Shown: positions 23,135 to 30,631 of the stretch, in pieces
Layout of the letters: each line of letters opens with the position of its first letter
Position numbering within the stretch: position 1 is the stretch's first letter
From: a virus
IMG/VR virus record: IMGVR_UViG_3300044642_000548
Span: 1-64,000 of that record
Reading direction: 5' to 3' (one strand)
Length of the DNA: 64,000 bases
Notes under the pieces: model-generated
Told to the model about the DNA's origin: nothing
Seen by the model: the letters and a program-made list of their open reading frames with translations, nothing else
Databases searched by the model: none
Program-made: the position numbers and the translations under genes

Positions 23135-23614
23135 TTAACTAAAGTTTGTTGAATCTGATATTCTTAATCCATCCACATAACGTTCAGGTTTACTCCAGGA
23201 AGTTCTACGTTCAGGATATTCCAAATAGTATGACTCAATATCATAACCATCTTCCTTACCCCAAGAAAGAGCCATATCAATGAATTTTTCCTGACTCATT
23301 TCATTTCCGTATTCATCTATAATACGTCCTGATCTAATGAATTTAAATAGTGATTCTTTATCCTTAAAATACTTATCATCATTAAAATTCCAAAGGAACT
23401 TCCACCCCATACTACGTTTACCTAAATGAACTTTTACATTATCACTAAACTCATCCCAAGGTGACCAATTGTCAAATTTAGTAGGATCCCCAATCGTAAA
23501 ATCTTTACTAACCGATTCCACAGTTAATTCCATTTGTCTAATTCTAGACATAAGACGATTTCGTCTTGTTTCCAATTCATTTACAGTTGGTATTCTGTAA
23601 TAATTTGTTCCCAT
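23135..23614 (-). CDS. Conserved phage-type MGTNYY protein (159 aa)
   Basis: Begins MGTNYYRIPTVNELETRR. It has KVHLGKRSMGWKFLWNF in the middle and IRSGRIIDEYGNEMSQEKF near the end. I recognise this combination (MGTNYY, H.GK.S.GW, G.I.DEYG) as a recurring phage protein of unknown function. Probably cytoplasmic. It lies 2 nt downstream of a lipoprotein gene. Confidence 0.7.
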   Translation of the reverse strand: MGTNYYRIPTVNELETRRNRLMSRIRQMELTVESVSKDFTIGDPTKFDNWSPWDEFSDNVKVHLGKRSMGWKFLWNFNDDKYFKDKESLFKFIRSGRIIDEYGNEMSQEKFIDMALSWGKEDGYDIESYYLEYPERRTSWSKPERYVDGLRISDSTNFS

Positions 23615-23616
23615 AT

Positions 23617-24069
23617 CTATATTCTTTCAATCCAAAGGTAGTAGTTTGGAGGATTAACCACACCTATTGAAATATCTGTAAATCTACCCCCAATTATATA
23701 TCCCATTTCTAAATTAACCTTATTCAGATTACCAGTCAAATACCCAAATATTGTGTAATTCAATGTTAAAGAATAAACAGTTCCAACTGAATTAAACCCA
23801 TAGTTATATGGTCCCATTGAATTATACTTATACACACTCTTTGTGATAAATTTAATTGTATCAGGTGGGGTCATATCCAATGGTAATCCCATTTCACCAA
23901 TACGGTATTGTTTGATCACCCAAGTTTGTCCAACCAATGAATACTCTGTAGTATCCTGTGGGTTTGGGTTAGTAGGAACCGGTGGTTGATACACTCCCGG
24001 TTCAATTACTTGTTTCTCACAAGAAAACAAACCCAAGGATAATACTAATAAAAAAAATATTCTCTTCAT
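23617..24069 (-). CDS. Lipoprotein (150 aa)
   Basis: The signal MKRIFFLLVLSLGLFSCEKQ has a lipobox LFSC with Cys17. A Pro-rich tether (YQPPVPTNPNPQDTTEYS) leads to a beta-rich domain (LVGQTWVIKQYRIGEMG). This is the lipocalin-like layout of many Bacteroidota outer-membrane lipoproteins. It was probably acquired from a host and placed at the cell envelope during infection. Role unknown. Confidence 0.8.
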   Translation of the reverse strand: MKRIFFLLVLSLGLFSCEKQVIEPGVYQPPVPTNPNPQDTTEYSLVGQTWVIKQYRIGEMGLPLDMTPPDTIKFITKSVYKYNSMGPYNYGFNSVGTVYSLTLNYTIFGYLTGNLNKVNLEMGYIIGGRFTDISIGVVNPPNYYLWIERI

Positions 24070-24072
24070 AAT

Positions 24073-24357
24073 CTATTGTGTTACTAATGATTCAATCTTA
24101 CTCTTAACTTGTTCTGACATTAAGATCTCACTCTCATTACTAATAATTACAGAGTTAACCAAAATTTTATATGGAATGTGAACTAAAAATGTATCACCAT
24201 TGTAAAAACTTAAATTGTGTTTTAACTCAATTGATCCATGAATCATTTTTAGAAACAATTTGAATTGAATCTGATCCATAAACTTCTCATCAATTAACAC
24301 ACCCATGTTCTCGTTGATGACTTTTAATGTGTATCCTGTAATTGTTGGTTTTGACAT
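24073..24357 (-). CDS. Hypothetical protein (94 aa)
   Basis: A 94-residue mixed alpha/beta protein starting MSKPTITGYTLKVINENMG. It is the first gene after a near-perfect host-type promoter, so it heads the unit that includes the lipoprotein at 23617. No family recognised. Confidence 0.7.
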   Translation of the reverse strand: MSKPTITGYTLKVINENMGVLIDEKFMDQIQFKLFLKMIHGSIELKHNLSFYNGDTFLVHIPYKILVNSVIISNESEILMSEQVKSKIESLVTQ

Positions 24358-24373
24358 ATTCTATAATTTTAAA

Positions 24374-24404
24374 CAAAGATAGTAAACTATTTTACAATAA
24401 CAAA
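24374..24404 (-). promoter_or_regulatory. Host-type promoter TTTG-N19-TATCTTTG
   Basis: Minus-strand TTTG (24401-24404), exactly 19 nt, then TATCTTTG (24374-24381), 17 nt before the ATG at 24357. An ideal match to the Bacteroidota primary-sigma consensus. Confidence 0.75.
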
Positions 24405-24410
24405 TTTTTA

Positions 24411-24863
24411 TTATAAAAAATTATCTTCATGTGTAAATCCTGATGAATCAATTTGTGGCCCATTATCAATTAAAACTTCAACTTTTATTTCACCATCAAC
24501 AAATTTTGACACGGAACAAAACTCAATTTCAACATCCCCTTCAAGTTGTAACTTAAACTCATTATATTGTTCTTCATTTTCAAATGAACCTATCTGTGTT
24601 GCCGGTGAGTTGTAGGTCTTTATCCTATATGATCCATATGGATTTTTAAGTTCCGAAAATTCCATAATAAGATTTTCAAATTTATAATTATCAGTACCAT
24701 CTTCGGTTACAAGTTTACCGTTCTCATCTCTTTTATAAAATGCCAATCTACGATAACCACAATTATTACAACCTATATATTCTTCTCCTGTTTTATAATA
24801 GAAGTCGCTAAACGCTTCTTGTTTACAGTTTGGACATTCGATATTATCAATTACACTTCCCAT
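24411..24863 (-). CDS. Hypothetical protein with N-terminal zinc ribbon (150 aa)
   Basis: Two CxxC knuckles, IECPNCKQEA and IGCNNCGYRR, about 20 residues apart form a rubredoxin-like zinc ribbon at residues 8-40. The rest is beta-rich (FENLIMEFSELKNPYGSYRI). It may bind nucleic acid or protein. It lies 1 nt after the 109-residue gene. No specific family recognised. Confidence 0.7.
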   Translation of the reverse strand: MGSVIDNIECPNCKQEAFSDFYYKTGEEYIGCNNCGYRRLAFYKRDENGKLVTEDGTDNYKFENLIMEFSELKNPYGSYRIKTYNSPATQIGSFENEEQYNEFKLQLEGDVEIEFCSVSKFVDGEIKVEVLIDNGPQIDSSGFTHEDNFL

Positions 24864-24864
24864 A

Positions 24865-25194
24865 TTATTTTGTTATTATATATTTTTTACCTTGTTTTTC
24901 TAACTTACCAACATAGTCGTTTTTATAATCAATTCCTGACCAAAAACCACTACCATCACTCCAAAGACCACGTTTATTATTTTTATAAACTTCTTCACCG
25001 AATGTAATATATTCCGGTTGATCGTGTTCAAGTAAAGATGCTGATCTTGTCATTTCACGTTTTTCTTGTGGTGTGTAATTTCCAGACCAATCTTGTCTAC
25101 ACAAGAAAGTTGCTTCTCCAACTATAACCTCTTGTCCATCAAGAGTTGCCTTCTTATCTAATTTCTTCTTGTAAGTATAAATGTAAGTTCCCAT
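24865..25194 (-). CDS. Hypothetical protein (109 aa)
   Basis: A 109-residue protein starting MGTYIYTYKKKLDKKATLDG with aromatic and Lys-rich character (GFWSGIDYKNDYVGK). No signal or membrane segment. It follows a terminator, so it starts a new unit with the zinc-ribbon gene. Function unknown. Confidence 0.65.
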   Translation of the reverse strand: MGTYIYTYKKKLDKKATLDGQEVIVGEATFLCRQDWSGNYTPQEKREMTRSASLLEHDQPEYITFGEEVYKNNKRGLWSDGSGFWSGIDYKNDYVGKLEKQGKKYIITK

Positions 25195-25200
25195 TGTTTT

Positions 25201-25230
25201 AAAATTTAAATCCCCCCAATTAAGGGGGGA
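25201..25230 (-). terminator. Terminator of the 25238-25696 gene
   Basis: A 7-bp all-GC-core stem TCCCCCC/GGGGGGA, followed by ATTTAAATTTT on the minus strand, lies directly after the stop at 25238. Confidence 0.85.
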
Positions 25231-25237
25231 AGATTAA

Positions 25238-25696
25238 TTAATTTTGACTAAACGCTTTATCAGCCCAAGTTTTTGCTCCCATTCGGGTCCAAATATTCAT
25301 GTCACACATATCAGGGAATGATTCTCTCATAGTCCCAACAGTTAATGTTTCCAAGAATGCTTTATCTATTGAAAACCACTTACCACCTTTAGTAGTATAA
25401 ACATTCATCCAATGACCAAACTCATTTTTCATTTGGATGTTAACTAATACATTTTTCTTATACCCACGAATAACACTAGAAGGTGTTCCTTTAGTATCGT
25501 GGATACTAATAAACCCTGCTCTACATTTTCCCGCGATACGGAATTCATATTCTTGATTCTCATCTTTAAGATGATTAGTAACTAGTACCTTATGTACCTT
25601 GTTTTTAACGATTGTACTAAAAGATCCGTAGAATACGTCACCAGCCATTGTTCCTTCATTAACTGTGATAATTGTGTTGGTTTTTGTAGTTGTCAT
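25238..25696 (-). CDS. Single-gene unit, hypothetical protein (152 aa)
   Basis: A 152-residue protein starting MTTTKTNTIITVNEGTMAGD, beta-rich in the middle, with an aromatic C-terminus (NIWTRMGAKTWADKAF). It has its own strong host-type promoter and its own terminator, so it is monocistronic and probably well expressed early. No family recognised. Confidence 0.75.
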   Translation of the reverse strand: MTTTKTNTIITVNEGTMAGDVFYGSFSTIVKNKVHKVLVTNHLKDENQEYEFRIAGKCRAGFISIHDTKGTPSSVIRGYKKNVLVNIQMKNEFGHWMNVYTTKGGKWFSIDKAFLETLTVGTMRESFPDMCDMNIWTRMGAKTWADKAFSQN

Positions 25697-25722
25697 AATT
25701 GTTTATGTTTTTAATTACACTA

Positions 25723-25753
25723 CAAAGGTAATACTATTTTTTAAACTGCCAAA
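25723..25753 (-). promoter_or_regulatory. Host-type promoter TTTG-N19-TACCTTTG
   Basis: Minus-strand TTTG (25750-25753), 19 nt, then TACCTTTG (25723-25730), about 26 nt upstream of the ATG at 25696. A perfect consensus match. Confidence 0.75.
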
Positions 25754-25765
25754 CAAAAACAAAAA

Positions 25766-25800
25766 ATCCCACAACTTTTTTTTTAAAAAAATTATGGGAT
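25766..25800 (-). terminator. Terminator of the NUDIX gene
   Basis: A long A/T-topped stem (ATCCCATAAT... paired with ...TTGTGGGAT) followed by TTTTTTG on the minus strand, about 90 nt after the NUDIX stop. The rest of the 25801-25891 gap shows no ORF or motif. Confidence 0.8.
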
Positions 25801-25891
25801 TATGTTTTGATTAACCATTAAATAACTGAGAAGGGGGATTTTGGTTGTTTTTGTATGATATAAATATACCATTATTTACCAAAATTCAATT

Positions 25892-26311
25892 TTATTTTAA
25901 ATTATTTACAATAATATTATAAAATTCATCATTTTTTTTATCCAATGGTAAATTATTAATACCAAAGTAACCACATTCAGTATGTTCTCCACCATCAACT
26001 GCGTTTTCTAAATCGGGATAAATCTCTTCATCCACCTCTAAAGAGTACACATACATAAATCCTTTTAAATAAGTCCCGTCTTTATTATAACGATCAATAA
26101 ATCCAACTAAATCTAAATTACCATCAACTTTGATATTTGTTTCTTCATAAAACTCTCTACGAGCAGCATCTTCAGGACTTTCCCCATCTTCTATCCCACC
26201 ACCAGGTATTGACCAAACGCCAGGTAAAGTATTATCATTACTTCTCTTACACAACAATACCTTATCATTACATTTAACTAATATACCGGAAAATCTTTTA
26301 TTTTTCTTCAT
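25892..26311 (-). CDS. NUDIX hydrolase (139 aa)
   Basis: The Nudix box is complete: GGGIEDGESPEDAARREFYEETNI fits Gx5Ex7REUxEExGU. The protein starts MKKNKRFSGILVKCNDKVLLCKR with WSIPGGG before the box. It hydrolyses nucleoside diphosphates linked to other groups, for example damaged or sugar nucleotides. The frame is open to 26392, but that would add a hydrophobic 27-residue lead overlapping the divergent gene. The ATG at 26311 is preferred. It shares a palindromic promoter motif with the plus-strand DUF192 gene. Confidence 0.9.
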   Translation of the reverse strand: MKKNKRFSGILVKCNDKVLLCKRSNDNTLPGVWSIPGGGIEDGESPEDAARREFYEETNIKVDGNLDLVGFIDRYNKDGTYLKGFMYVYSLEVDEEIYPDLENAVDGGEHTECGYFGINNLPLDKKNDEFYNIIVNNLK

Positions 26312-26317
26312 ACCTCC

Positions 26318-26331
26318 TATATTTATAAATA
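26318..26331. promoter_or_regulatory. Overlapping divergent TATTTATA motifs
   Basis: TATATTTATAAATA contains TATTTATA in both directions (26320-26327 plus, 26324-26331 minus) in the 19-nt gap between the NUDIX and DUF192 starts. One palindromic site could serve both genes. Confidence 0.5.
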
Positions 26332-26687
26332 TGGAAATAATAATAAACAATAATCTTTTTAATGTCAAATCAGCAATAACTGATAAAGACATTCAAGAAG
26401 GGATGAAAGGTAAAAAATTTAATGACACATTTAATGGAATGTTATTTGTAATGAATGAAGGTTATCATTCATTTTGGATGAAAGATTGTTTGATTTCTTT
26501 AGACATCATTTACATATCAGACGGTAAAATTCAAAAAATTTACAGTGACTGTCCTCCATGTAGGGAACAAGACAATACGAAATGTTCCCACTATGAAGGT
26601 GTTGGTGATATGATCTTAGAGATCAATGGTGGTGATTGTATCAAATACGATATCACCGAGGGAGATTCAATTTTGATCAAAGAGTGA
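26331..26687 (+). CDS. DUF192 family protein (118 aa)
   Basis: Matches DUF192: MKGKKFNDTFNGMLFVMNEG, then HSFWMKDCLISLDIIYISDG (the WMK.t..pLDi.f.d signature), and VGDMILEINGGDCIKYDI (the vLEl.aG signature). An extra Cys-rich turn (CPPCREQDNTKC) is unusual. No biochemical role is established for the family. It is on the plus strand, and its 3' end overlaps the convergent methyltransferase by 21 nt. Confidence 0.85.
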   Translation: MEIIINNNLFNVKSAITDKDIQEGMKGKKFNDTFNGMLFVMNEGYHSFWMKDCLISLDIIYISDGKIQKIYSDCPPCREQDNTKCSHYEGVGDMILEINGGDCIKYDITEGDSILIKE

Positions 26688-27512
26688 TTTCTGATTCGCA
26701 AATAAACTAACTCTTTCTAAAGCAATTTCCATATAATTAGGTGATAATTCAATTCCTAACCATCTACGATTTAATATTTCTGCCGCCACTAAAGTTGTTC
26801 CAGATCCCGCAAACGGATCTAATACTACATCGTTTTTGTAGGACAATATTTTGATTGCTTTCGTTGGGATGTCCATTGAGAAGGTCGCCTTGGTGAGTGA
26901 TTTTGTATCTGCAAAATAATTCCACTGACCAAAAACAAGCTCCATAAACTCTTTCTTATCTTCCTCTTCATAAACTACTTTTTTCTTTAATGTTCCATCT
27001 TCCTGTTCAATATCAGTTGGAACTCCGGTCCATTGTGGTTGACCTTTAACTTTTTTGATGTGTTGTTTCTTATACGCTAAGATAACACATTCTTTTGGGT
27101 TATAGATATATGGTGAACTAGGACTCATCCAAGATCCCCAAGCCGTTGTCTTGCTTCTATGTGGTGATTGTTCTTCAAGGTCAACGATTCCAAAGAACCC
27201 ATAACCAATCTCTTTCATAATTTGCCACATCTCAGATACAAAAAAGATACGACCTCCTTTTTTTTGACGATTAATCTCATATGGAATATTCAAAGCGATT
27301 CTTCCATCATCTTTTAATAATCTATACGCTTCTGTTAACCAATTTTTTGCAAACTCAACATATTCATCAAATTCAACATCATCTTCGTGAACATCATACG
27401 CAATGCCAACCCCATAAGGTGGAGACGTTACAATCAGATCTACCGTTCCTTCAGGTAGTGTTTTCATTACCTCAACACAATCCCCATTTATTATTTTTCC
27501 TGTTTCTATCAT
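26667..27512 (-). CDS. DNA methyltransferase, SPPY type (281 aa)
   Basis: The catalytic motif LIVTSPPYGVG (motif IV) is near the N-terminus. The SAM motif DPFAGSGTTLVAAEILNRRW (motif I) is at the C-terminal side, giving the beta-type order. It methylates the exocyclic amine of A or C in a short DNA target. No restriction endonuclease lies beside it, so it is an orphan, perhaps protecting phage DNA. A recognition domain (IEQEDGTLKKKVVYEEEDKK) fills the middle. Confidence 0.92.
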   Translation of the reverse strand: MIETGKIINGDCVEVMKTLPEGTVDLIVTSPPYGVGIAYDVHEDDVEFDEYVEFAKNWLTEAYRLLKDDGRIALNIPYEINRQKKGGRIFFVSEMWQIMKEIGYGFFGIVDLEEQSPHRSKTTAWGSWMSPSSPYIYNPKECVILAYKKQHIKKVKGQPQWTGVPTDIEQEDGTLKKKVVYEEEDKKEFMELVFGQWNYFADTKSLTKATFSMDIPTKAIKILSYKNDVVLDPFAGSGTTLVAAEILNRRWLGIELSPNYMEIALERVSLFANQKSLFDQN

Positions 27513-27528
27513 TTCTTTTTTTTGTTTT

Positions 27529-27666
27529 TTATAATAATAATAAATAAATAATTAAAAGTCCAGTGGTAACAACAAAAATACTTATAATACCCATTCCAAA
27601 TACTTTATAGTTACGTTTTACCTGTTCCTCCGATCTTCCTTGCCATTCATTCCTATCCCATTTCAT
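27529..27666 (-). CDS. Small membrane protein (45 aa)
   Basis: A 45-residue ORF. The N-terminal part is charged and polar (MKWDRNEWQGRSEEQVKRN), followed by a hydrophobic helix (GIISIFVVTTGLLIIYLLLL) to the end. This is a C-tail-anchored membrane protein. Its start overlaps the RmlB stop by 14 nt. Function unknown. Confidence 0.55.
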   Translation of the reverse strand: MKWDRNEWQGRSEEQVKRNYKVFGMGIISIFVVTTGLLIIYLLLL

Positions 27667-28591
27667 TTCCGTAAATTTTTTTTAGATAGTTTATTAAATT
27701 TAAAAATTCAGGTATTTGTCCATGTTTATTTTTATAGTAGTTATCCATTTTATTGGTATTTAAACCATATTTCTTATCATGACCTAATCTATCCTCAACG
27801 TGTTTTATTTTAACATCTTTATTTAAAATAATACCTATTTCTTTAATAATATCTAAATTAGTTAATCTAAAACGTGTTCCAATGTTAAAAATTTGATTTA
27901 TAACCTCATCATCAAACATTAGGTCACATATTACTTTTACATTATCATACACATACATCCATTCCCTTACCTGTTTTCCATCACCATAAACAGGTATTGA
28001 GTTACCCTCATTAATTGATCTTGTAATTGTTGGGAGGAATTTCTCTTCAAATTGATGTTCCCCAAAATTATTACAAGTTCTTGTGATTAAGTATGGTAAC
28101 CCATATGTCCTATTTGCGGAAATAACTAACATATCAGAAGCTGCCTTAGTTGATGAGTAATAGGAACTTGGTTTAATCTTATTCTCCTCTGTTGCAGTAT
28201 GGTTTATTGCAAAATGATCATCCATGTCCCCATAAACTTCATCAGTTGAGATGTGAATAAATTTCTTAAGATTTTTATTCTTTCTTGAAATCTCCAACAA
28301 ATTGAATGTTCCTTCCACATTAGTTCTAACAAATGGTAACCCATTTTTAATTGAATTATCTACATGAGATTCCGCAGCAAAATGAACAATATAATCAAAT
28401 TCACCAAGTTGATCTGCCGTCACCTCACAAATATCTTTTTGTAGAAACGAAACATTATGTTTGATATTTTCTCTTTTACCAGCATAAGTCAGTTTATCAA
28501 TACAAAGAACATCACATTCAAAGTTATCTAATAAGTGATTTATAAATGCGGAACCTATAAAACCCGCCCCTCCCGTTACTACTATTTTCAT
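27653..28591 (-). CDS. rmlB: dTDP-glucose 4,6-dehydratase (312 aa)
   Basis: Extended short-chain dehydrogenase. The NAD site is VVTGGAGFIGSAFINHLL, then FAAESHVDNSI, a catalytic STDEVYGD, the YxxxK pair in YYSSTKAASD, and RTCNNFGEHQFEEKFLP. It converts dTDP-glucose to dTDP-4-keto-6-deoxyglucose, the precursor of rhamnose and other deoxysugars. RmlA, C and D are absent from the window, so it may add to a host pathway or feed the GT9-like enzymes. Length is slightly below the usual 330-360. Confidence 0.93.
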   Translation of the reverse strand: MKIVVTGGAGFIGSAFINHLLDNFECDVLCIDKLTYAGKRENIKHNVSFLQKDICEVTADQLGEFDYIVHFAAESHVDNSIKNGLPFVRTNVEGTFNLLEISRKNKNLKKFIHISTDEVYGDMDDHFAINHTATEENKIKPSSYYSSTKAASDMLVISANRTYGLPYLITRTCNNFGEHQFEEKFLPTITRSINEGNSIPVYGDGKQVREWMYVYDNVKVICDLMFDDEVINQIFNIGTRFRLTNLDIIKEIGIILNKDVKIKHVEDRLGHDKKYGLNTNKMDNYYKNKHGQIPEFLNLINYLKKIYGNEMG

Positions 28592-28908
28592 AATGTTCCT
28601 GAAATTAATTGTGCAATTTTGTATCCCGTATAAGCACCGATTGCTGCCGATCCAGGAAGTACAATAAACTTACCTAACATGGTTTCGTATTTTTTTCTAT
28701 TCACAATATATGATATTAAAATGTAGTATAAAATATAGTTAATTAAAACCATGAAATCCATTTCTTTAGAAACAAAAACCACTACGGAGTTCCCTAATAA
28801 TCCCCAAGTAAAATTAATTAAAGTTTCTCTTATAAGTTCCCCCGGACTTGTTATCGCATCTAAAACAACAATCTCTTTTTCTAATACTTTTTTAGTTTTT
28901 TTATCCAT
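28588..28908 (-). CDS. Membrane protein (106 aa)
   Basis: A charged start (MDKKTKKVLEKEIVV) precedes hydrophobic segments (FTWGLLGNSVVVFV, DFMVLINYILYYILISYIV, FIVLPGSAAIGAYTGYKIAQ), giving two or three membrane helices. It overlaps RmlB by 4 nt and the DUF3310 gene by 8 nt. Function unknown. Confidence 0.7.
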   Translation of the reverse strand: MDKKTKKVLEKEIVVLDAITSPGELIRETLINFTWGLLGNSVVVFVSKEMDFMVLINYILYYILISYIVNRKKYETMLGKFIVLPGSAAIGAYTGYKIAQLISGTL

Positions 28909-29185
28909 TTTGATTTTCTAACATTTTAATATGGTGTTGTAAGTACCATAATGCCTTTTTTAAATCTTGTAATTCTTTATCCGAATCTTTCTTTCCGGCT
29001 CTTGAAATGTATTTTACTGTATTACCTAAACTAAATCCTAATCCCCAAGCATCTATTACCTTGATGGCTTCGTAAGGATTGTTTACTCCACCATAATGTA
29101 GTGGATGGTTAACTTGTTCTACTTTTAGTGGAGGACACTGACAAGGTCCTGTACCCCCACATAAACACACTTTTAAATTATCCAT
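28901..29185 (-). CDS. DUF3310 family protein (94 aa)
   Basis: Has the DUF3310 signature: VNHPLHYGGVNNPYEAIKVI, LGFSLGNTVKYISRAGKKD, then ALWYLQHHIK. A Cys-rich N-terminal lead (CLCGGTGPCQCPPL) is extra and could bind a metal. DUF3310 proteins are common in phages and probably nucleotide-related, but without proven function. It precedes the membrane protein and RmlB. Confidence 0.88.
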   Translation of the reverse strand: MDNLKVCLCGGTGPCQCPPLKVEQVNHPLHYGGVNNPYEAIKVIDAWGLGFSLGNTVKYISRAGKKDSDKELQDLKKALWYLQHHIKMLENQNG

Positions 29186-29187
29186 TA

Positions 29188-30312
29188 TTATTCCTCCTCT
29201 CTATATTCTTTTAATAATTCTTCATTTGATATGGCATTGTACTTACCACTTAAACCATCCATATCAACAAATCTAGTCATTATATCTTTCATTTCATAGA
29301 TTTGTTTAGTGGTGTCTAATGATTTAACAATCTCACGAATAATTTTGTATGGATCCGCGTTTGATCCAGGTCTACGATCTTCAACATAACCTTTCCATTC
29401 TTTTGCGGTATCTTGTGGAACTCTAATTGACGCTCCTCGATCAGACACACCCCAACTGAACTTATCAATTGATTGAGTTTCATACTCACCAGTTAAACGA
29501 AGGTTGTTGTTGGACCCATACGCTTTAATATGATCTTGGTGTCTTGATTCAAATGCATTAAACAAAGCCATAAAATATTTCTCATTCCCCTCGTTTCTCA
29601 TCATATCTGTTGAAAAATTTGTGTGGAGTCCTGATCCATTCCATTCTCCGTGAGTTAATGGTTTTGGATGTAGTTCAATATGATATCCGTATTTTTCCCC
29701 CATCTTAAATAAGAAGTAACGAGTCATCCAGAGATCATCTCCTCCTTTATGTTTTCCTTTTGAAAATACTTGATATTCCCACTGGCCTAAAGCAACTTCA
29801 GCATTTATACCGGTAATATCAATTCCGTAGTTTAAACACATTTCTAAATGTTCTTCAACAAAATCACGACCAACAACATTATGACCCACACCACAATAAT
29901 ATTCACCCTGACCTTTAAGAATGTTTCTTTTATGTCCTAAAATGTTTCCGTTAATTTCTTCACGAATAAAGTATTCTTGTTCAAAACCAAACCAAAGATC
30001 TTCAAAGTTATCTCCAATCTGAGATCTTTTATTTGATTCGTGTGGTGTACCATCAGGATTTAATACTTCACATAACACATACACAGTATCATTTATGAAT
30101 GGGAATCCATGGGTTGTATATTGTCTAACAGGTTTTAAAAGACGATCCGAATTACCTGTTTCCGCTTGAGAAGTGGATGATCCATCAAAATTCCATACCG
30201 GAATATCTTTTAATTCCATAGGAACTTCACTTTCAACAATTTTAACTTTACTTCTAAGGTTTGGTTCTGGTTTGTATCCATCAAGCCAAACATACTCTAA
30301 CTTAATTTTCAT
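29188..30312 (-). CDS. glnA: Glutamine synthetase, type II (374 aa)
   Basis: The length (374) and sequence fit the GSII (eukaryote-like) class, not bacterial GSI (about 470). LEYVWLDGYKPEPNLRSKV and VWNFDGSSTSQAETGNSD are the GSII beta-grasp signatures. Then FGFEQEYFI gives the catalytic ExE site, GQWEYQVF follows, and KPLTHGEWNGSGLHTNFS is the ATP/glutamate site. DRRPGSNADPY is near the end. It makes glutamine from glutamate and ammonia. It is rare in phages and may support nucleotide synthesis under nitrogen limitation. Confidence 0.95.
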   Translation of the reverse strand: MKIKLEYVWLDGYKPEPNLRSKVKIVESEVPMELKDIPVWNFDGSSTSQAETGNSDRLLKPVRQYTTHGFPFINDTVYVLCEVLNPDGTPHESNKRSQIGDNFEDLWFGFEQEYFIREEINGNILGHKRNILKGQGEYYCGVGHNVVGRDFVEEHLEMCLNYGIDITGINAEVALGQWEYQVFSKGKHKGGDDLWMTRYFLFKMGEKYGYHIELHPKPLTHGEWNGSGLHTNFSTDMMRNEGNEKYFMALFNAFESRHQDHIKAYGSNNNLRLTGEYETQSIDKFSWGVSDRGASIRVPQDTAKEWKGYVEDRRPGSNADPYKIIREIVKSLDTTKQIYEMKDIMTRFVDMDGLSGKYNAISNEELLKEYREEE

Positions 30313-30491
30313 TTGTTTTCATTTATGTATTTTATTATTTCTTCTTTTGATTTTCCCTCATTATGCATTCTATAAACATCTCTTGAGAAATCATCTCTCA
30401 AAAATGCCGCATCAACACTTAGATATCTTTCAATATCATAAATGTGTCTTATAATAAGTTCTTTTGTGAAAATTCTTTTATTGAATCCCAT
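30309..30491 (-). CDS. Hypothetical protein (60 aa)
   Basis: A 60-residue helical protein starting MGFNKRIFTKELIIRHIYDI, with R.D.YRMHNEGKSKEEIIKYI near the end, resembling a small DNA-binding or adaptor helix pair. It overlaps the glutamine synthetase start by 4 nt. Function unknown. Confidence 0.65.
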   Translation of the reverse strand: MGFNKRIFTKELIIRHIYDIERYLSVDAAFLRDDFSRDVYRMHNEGKSKEEIIKYINENK

Positions 30492-30630
30492 TTAAATTAG
30501 ATTTAAGGGTTTCGGATTTTTTTTCTTTTACATTTTTAATATATGCCTTTCTGATTTCTCTACCTAACTCCATATCATTTGGTAGATCCTTAATTAATTT
30601 TTCAATTAATTTGTCAAAATTTTTATCCAT
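30478..30630 (-). CDS. Small hypothetical protein (50 aa)
   Basis: A 50-residue basic helical ORF starting MDKNFDKLIEKLIKDLPNDM. Its end overlaps the 60-residue gene by 14 nt and its start abuts the upstream gene's stop at 30632. No family recognised. Confidence 0.6.
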   Translation of the reverse strand: MDKNFDKLIEKLIKDLPNDMELGREIRKAYIKNVKEKKSETLKSNLNGIQ

Positions 30631-30631
30631 A

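Noticed and set aside
26309-26320. Shine-Dalgarno site AGGAGGT before the NUDIX gene
   Set aside because: It lies directly against the ATG, too close to work, and other genes here have no such site.
26312-26392. N-terminal extension of the NUDIX protein
   Set aside because: It would add a hydrophobic non-Nudix lead and overlap the divergent DUF192 gene. The family-like start is the ATG at 26311.
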